A stretch of DNA of 64,000 bases, from contig CM038216.1 of assembly GCA_021442155.1 (NCBI GenBank), forward strand, positions 156,101,983 through 156,165,982. Direction: 5' to 3'. The notes beneath the pieces were generated by a model. The model searched no databases and was not told where the DNA came from. It saw only the letters and a program-made list of their open reading frames with translations. Both the position numbers and the translations under genes were made by a program. Below, in pieces: positions 60,293 through 64,000 of the stretch. Numbering within the stretch: position 1 is the stretch's first letter; each line of letters begins with the position of its first letter. The DNA comes from Cymbidium sinense (Eukaryota; Streptophyta; Magnoliopsida; Asparagales; Orchidaceae).

Positions 60293-62205
60293 TCTCTTGT
60301 TATCTATAACACTCTATTCAAGCATGTGAGTTGTAAATACCTCAATATTGTCATTCTCTATGTGTACAATTAAGAAAACCCTTGCCACTACTTGAATTGA
60401 GCATTTCTTGTAAAATATCTTTAACATTTCAAAATTTCATGTATTTTCTTTACTCTTCTTGCTTCCTAAAGAGTAAACCTCAAAAAACAGCCTTTTGAAG
60501 TTCATCTTGCATTCAAGTGAAGATATAAGAAGTGCTTTAGGAGATCAAAAAGTGTTGATTGTAAAAGAAAAAAAGATTGAAATTTAAGTTCTTGACTCTT
60601 CTCATTTTGTTATCATGTTTTTATACCATACTTGCATTTTTATTTTTCTTCTAATTGTGGACAGTAGATTATTTCTTACTACTTTGTTTATTTTATTTAG
60701 TTGCTTATTAATAGCATAAGTCTAAATTTTAAATGATTAGACAATTTACCCATTCACATAAGTGCATTCAATCTTATCAATTTGAAGGATCTATTTAAAT
60801 ACCTAGCAAGTTCCAACTTATGTAATAAAATTATAATACAAGGAATACCAAAGAAAATAAAATTTGAAAAGAAACTTCAAATAAAAAAATTATTTTAGAG
60901 CCATGGGCCAAAAATTGCCACTCAACACTTCCACATTTAAATGTCTTAATTTTTTCGCCACTTACAACACCAATATCACTTATCTTACAAACTCAATTCT
61001 ACTTCAAAATTATTGGGACAACAAACTCCATCCTCCATCAATGGGAATCACAAACCTCTTTTTCTTCATATTATTTCTATCAACCACATATCTCCCTATG
61101 ACTACTATTATATTGCTATCCTCCATACTATAATATACTAGCCTCTTCAATATGCAACATGGTAATCAATGTATGGTATAATTAGCAAGTTCTTTTTTAA
61201 TACAAATTACTAAGCTAAGATTCTGTATCCTCGACCAATTCAACAGTCAAAAACTCCTAGCTTAGACCAACCACTTATCTCATCACCAATACCATTGCTC
61301 TACCATCCTTTGTACCACTACACCTTTTTCCACTTTCTTTTTAATGTGAAAAATACTAAAGGAATGTCGAATACACTTTACAAATATTTTCCTAAGATAA
61401 ATTTCTCAAGAATAGTTACAACTCACATTAAGTATAATATGACTTTGAAACAAGAAGAGCAAAAAATATTAAGTCATTGATTTAACACATAAGATTATTG
61501 ACCTCATTTTTAGTGATGTTGACAATTTTTCTCTTTATACATAGGTTTTCATCTTGGTATTAGGATTTTCTCACTTAGAGTTAAGACTCTTCTAATTGCT
61601 AGGGGGATGCCCTAAGCTAAACCCAAAAACTCAATCAATCCTAAGGTAAGACCCTAATTGGACTAGTGTACCTCACTTAGCCCTAACTAACCCAAACTCC
61701 TACAGACTAAACCAAATTGATTTTAAATAAATCTTAACCTCAAACACAAACTCAATTACAAACCAAACACACTTGGCTTCAAATGAACGAACTGGCCCAC
61801 TTAACTCAAATTTTCCCATTTGACCTATTTAGGTTACCAAAATTAAATTTAAATTGATTCCAACCAGTTGAGGTCCGATTTGACTAATCGACTCAATTGA
61901 CCCAATTTGACCCATTTGGGCCTAAGGGGGATAAACCCAAAATTAACCCAAACTATTTGCAATTGAACCTATTCAAATCACTTGAAACCTCGGCCTAATT
62001 AGGACCCAATTTGGCTAATTATAAGTCCAAGTTAGCCAAATTGGACCATATATAGATTAAATCAAATCTAATTCAATCCAAATTAGATTGTACCAAACCA
62101 AGTATTTTTAAATACTTTAAATTGATTTTGAACATATTTCAATGATCAATTGAACCAAATTTGTCTACTTGCCCAATTGACCCAACTTAGCTCAATTTGA
62201 CCGAC
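60083..62205 (+). repeat. Repeat Z, copy 2
   Basis: Collinear with 10847-13470, from aataagttggtgatcattt to the caatttgaccgacat point. It lacks the ~400-bp insertion that copy 1 has at 11400-11800, and a short stretch corresponding to 13075-13115. Its last part (61500-62205) is the A/C-rich, ttgaccca-word region. Frames at 60903-61133 and 61295-61480 do not keep frame with those of copy 1. Confidence 0.85.
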
Positions 62206-63189
62206 ATTAGCTGCTTTACCATATTTATGTTAGGGAGTGGTGGCTTTGAGATGAAGAAATCAGCCCAAACGCTTGGGTGAAAATTTGTCGACTCAACTTC
62301 CTGAGAAGGAAGATTACGAATGAAGATTCTCCATTTCGAGTTGCTGGTGGCATCATCTCTTGCATGATCATGTTATTTATAAGCTAAAATTACAGACATT
62401 TTCTAATTTTGTTAAATTATGATGAAAATATGCGAATTAGAATTCAACCCTGTAGAAAAACTTCCACTTCAACTATTAATTTAGCAAAGAGCCTTCTGAA
62501 ATTGTTCGGCCGGTGGTCCTTTTCATGCTTGTTTTTAATATATATATTTTTTCCAATTTTTAGCAAAAAAAGAAAAAAAAATGCAAGTGCTGAATTGGCA
62601 GTAGGAGAATGGTTCAGAAATACTTCCCTTACTACATAAAAAAAAATAGTGGCAGTGAAAAATTACTGTAATTATATATAAATTTAGCACTTTATATTTC
62701 TACTCTCCCTGGGCCATATCTATTTTAAGTACCCTCTCATTTGCCTACAAATTACATCCACTATTGTAAGTTCTTACTCAGCAAGAATTTGAGAGTTTGT
62801 GCCTTAGTTAGAAGAAATATTATTAATATCAAATTAAATAATTTTATTATGCACCAAAGATGAGGTTAACCATCCCTGCTTAGCAACTTCAAATGACCAA
62901 GAGCCATCTTTATTCACATAGTTGCAACCTATCTTCAATAGATTGTAACCAAAATTTATTTGATGGGCACACTGTCCCATTACTCTGACTTCAAGTTGGT
63001 CTTATAATTGAGCTATTTAACACTAAGACATTGTAAAATTTAATATGTCCAGAAAATTCAAACTTCGATTATAAATACAATATAAATATTAGTAGGTTTA
63101 AAACTACACAAACTAAGGTATAATTAAATATTTAATACCTCTATTTCAATAAGCATTCTCTTCTTGAATGATTCCATACCCTTATTGTG
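62206..63189. other. Unassigned DNA right of repeat Z
   Basis: No convincing gene. On the minus strand about 62840-62985 is free of stops for ~50 codons (segment HQINFGYNLLKIGCNYVNKD), and could be an exon relic together with the frame at 63190-63570. I do not recognise a family. Poly-A-rich runs lie at 62564-62581 and 62637-62646. Confidence 0.3.
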
Positions 63190-63570
63190 TTAATATGAAA
63201 AAGAGATTGGTGCTAAAATATGGTCTATGGCAATAACACTCAAGAAAGATCCTAAGATATTTAACTTTGGGATATAAAATGGAATACCACTCTCATTCAC
63301 TTCGATAAGCACTCTTATACATGGGGACAAGATTTGTATATCTGCACTTGTTATGCACCCTCTACATCTTATAGGGGTGCTTTGCTCATCTGAAATAAAG
63401 AAATAAATGATCATAATATATTCATAAGAATTGAAGTATGTATCAAATTTTGTAAAACAATTATATACCAATAAGCTAAATCCCGTCATCTGACCAAGTA
63501 GCTTGCACACTAACTGAATGACATGATAGTTGTTGTGTTCCACTACGCTCATGCTCCTCAGGTGAATCAA
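63190..63570 (-). CDS. Hypothetical 126-codon frame, doubtful
   Basis: The longest open frame in the window, but one of this length is close to what chance gives in DNA this AT-rich. The middle (around 63400-63480) is T-rich and contains a tttatttctttatttcag stretch on the coding strand, which looks more like an intron end than coding sequence. Two short exons could therefore flank an intron: roughly MSVVEHNNYHVIQLVCKL upstream, and STPIRCRGCITSADIQILSP downstream. I recognise neither segment. No promoter was identified. It may be a gene fragment or noise. Confidence 0.15.
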   Translation of the reverse strand: MIHLRSMSVVEHNNYHVIQLVCKLLGQMTGFSLLVYNCFTKFDTYFNSYEYIMIIYFFISDEQSTPIRCRGCITSADIQILSPCIRVLIEVNESGIPFYIPKLNILGSFLSVIAIDHILAPISFSY

Positions 63571-63689
63571 GATATACTAGGGTAGAGGGTTATCAAAAGT
63601 TCTATTACCTTCTCCCCTACTAGATCCACTCATATTAATAACCTTATTTGCTCATATTAATATATGGCTACATGTCATTCTTGTAAATT

Positions 63690-64000
63690 AGGAAGCACAA
63701 AAACCTAAGAGGCTAACACTTATTCTAGTAGCAAAAGAGAATAGATGCCTCAAATCATATAACTAAAGGTGATTTTAGCCAATAGCCAAAACAAAGAAAA
63801 ATTGGGATTTATTAGTTCACTCCCATCTGTGCATACAAACCTTTCTCAATTTTTCTAAACTTATATTCCTACTAGTATGGGTTCCAGCTAACACCTCATA
63901 TGCTTTAAAACCATGAGGTTATTCTTATGAAATGCAAGATGTTTTAAGCTCTCGTTAATTAGAAAAGAATCTAAAGCCACTCCTTAAATCTAAGATCATA
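63690..64000 (+). repeat. Diverged X left (R) arm, partial
   Basis: gctaacacctcatatgcttt, then aaaaccatgaggttattc, then gaatctaaagccactcctta parallel 33750-33870 (gctaactcctgctatgcttt, aaaatcatgtagg, aactaaaatccttaaaccc). The upstream part (attctagtagcaaaagag; aaaaattgggatttattag) parallels 33580-33700. It runs off the right edge. It shows that family X continues beyond this window. Confidence 0.6.

Noticed and set aside
63190..63570. Alcohol dehydrogenase N-terminal fragment
   Set aside because: IRCRG recalls the IRCKAAV start of plant ADHs, but the following residues and spacing do not fit.

Overview
The window looks like heterochromatic, repeat-dominated nuclear DNA of a seed plant. It is very AT-rich, it has almost no intact reading frames (the longest is 126 codons, close to chance for this composition), and it carries relics of plant-type retroelements. 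These relics are a Ty3/gypsy Gag in two copies, two fragments of a plant-specific transposon protein domain, two tRNA-iMet-type primer binding sites, one tRNA-derived SINE, and long GA, GT and TA microsatellites. I cannot name the species. I see no convincing host gene; every protein-coding trace is broken.

1-41.64 kb is built from one large repeat family, here called X, plus an intervening unit, here called Y. X starts with an arm in one orientation (R, ends TGTGGTGTTTATTTTT) and finishes with the same arm inverted (F, ends AAAAATAAACACCA). Between the arms lie T/G-rich, A/C-rich, GC-richer and AATTAA-rich segments and a tandem array of a ~70-bp motif spaced ~225-275 bp. Y carries a gypsy-type LTR end, a primer binding site and a gag relic. 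The order is: X right arm (1-835), Y (836-5702), truncated X (5703-10846), a different repeat Z (10847-~14285), a fuller X (~14286-22618), Y (22619-27537), truncated X (27538-~33010), and then an X that is one 8.6-kb imperfect palindrome (~33012-41636). As a result 1-10846 and 21186-32415 are an ~11-kb direct repeat. Both copies share the same gag stop codons and the same internal deletion, so that damage predates the duplication.

41.64-57 kb is lower-copy AT-rich DNA. It holds a 106-bp GT run, three TA runs, a small degenerate LTR element with a primer binding site (48.25-50.6 kb), a ~60-bp minisatellite (51.8-52.0 kb), and a GC-richer region with a TATA box and two relics of the plant transposon protein family (52.0-56.1 kb).

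57-64 kb holds a ~600-bp direct repeat, a 121-bp SINE with an 8-bp target duplication, a second copy of Z (60083-62205), a weak minus-strand open frame (63190-63570), and a diverged start of another X arm running off the right edge.

Nothing here acts as an operon or pathway. The main story is structural: nested, inverted and tandem retroelement/foldback-like repeats, with one palindrome large enough to give a multi-kilobase hairpin RNA if transcribed. All homology between segments was judged by eye, without alignment software.
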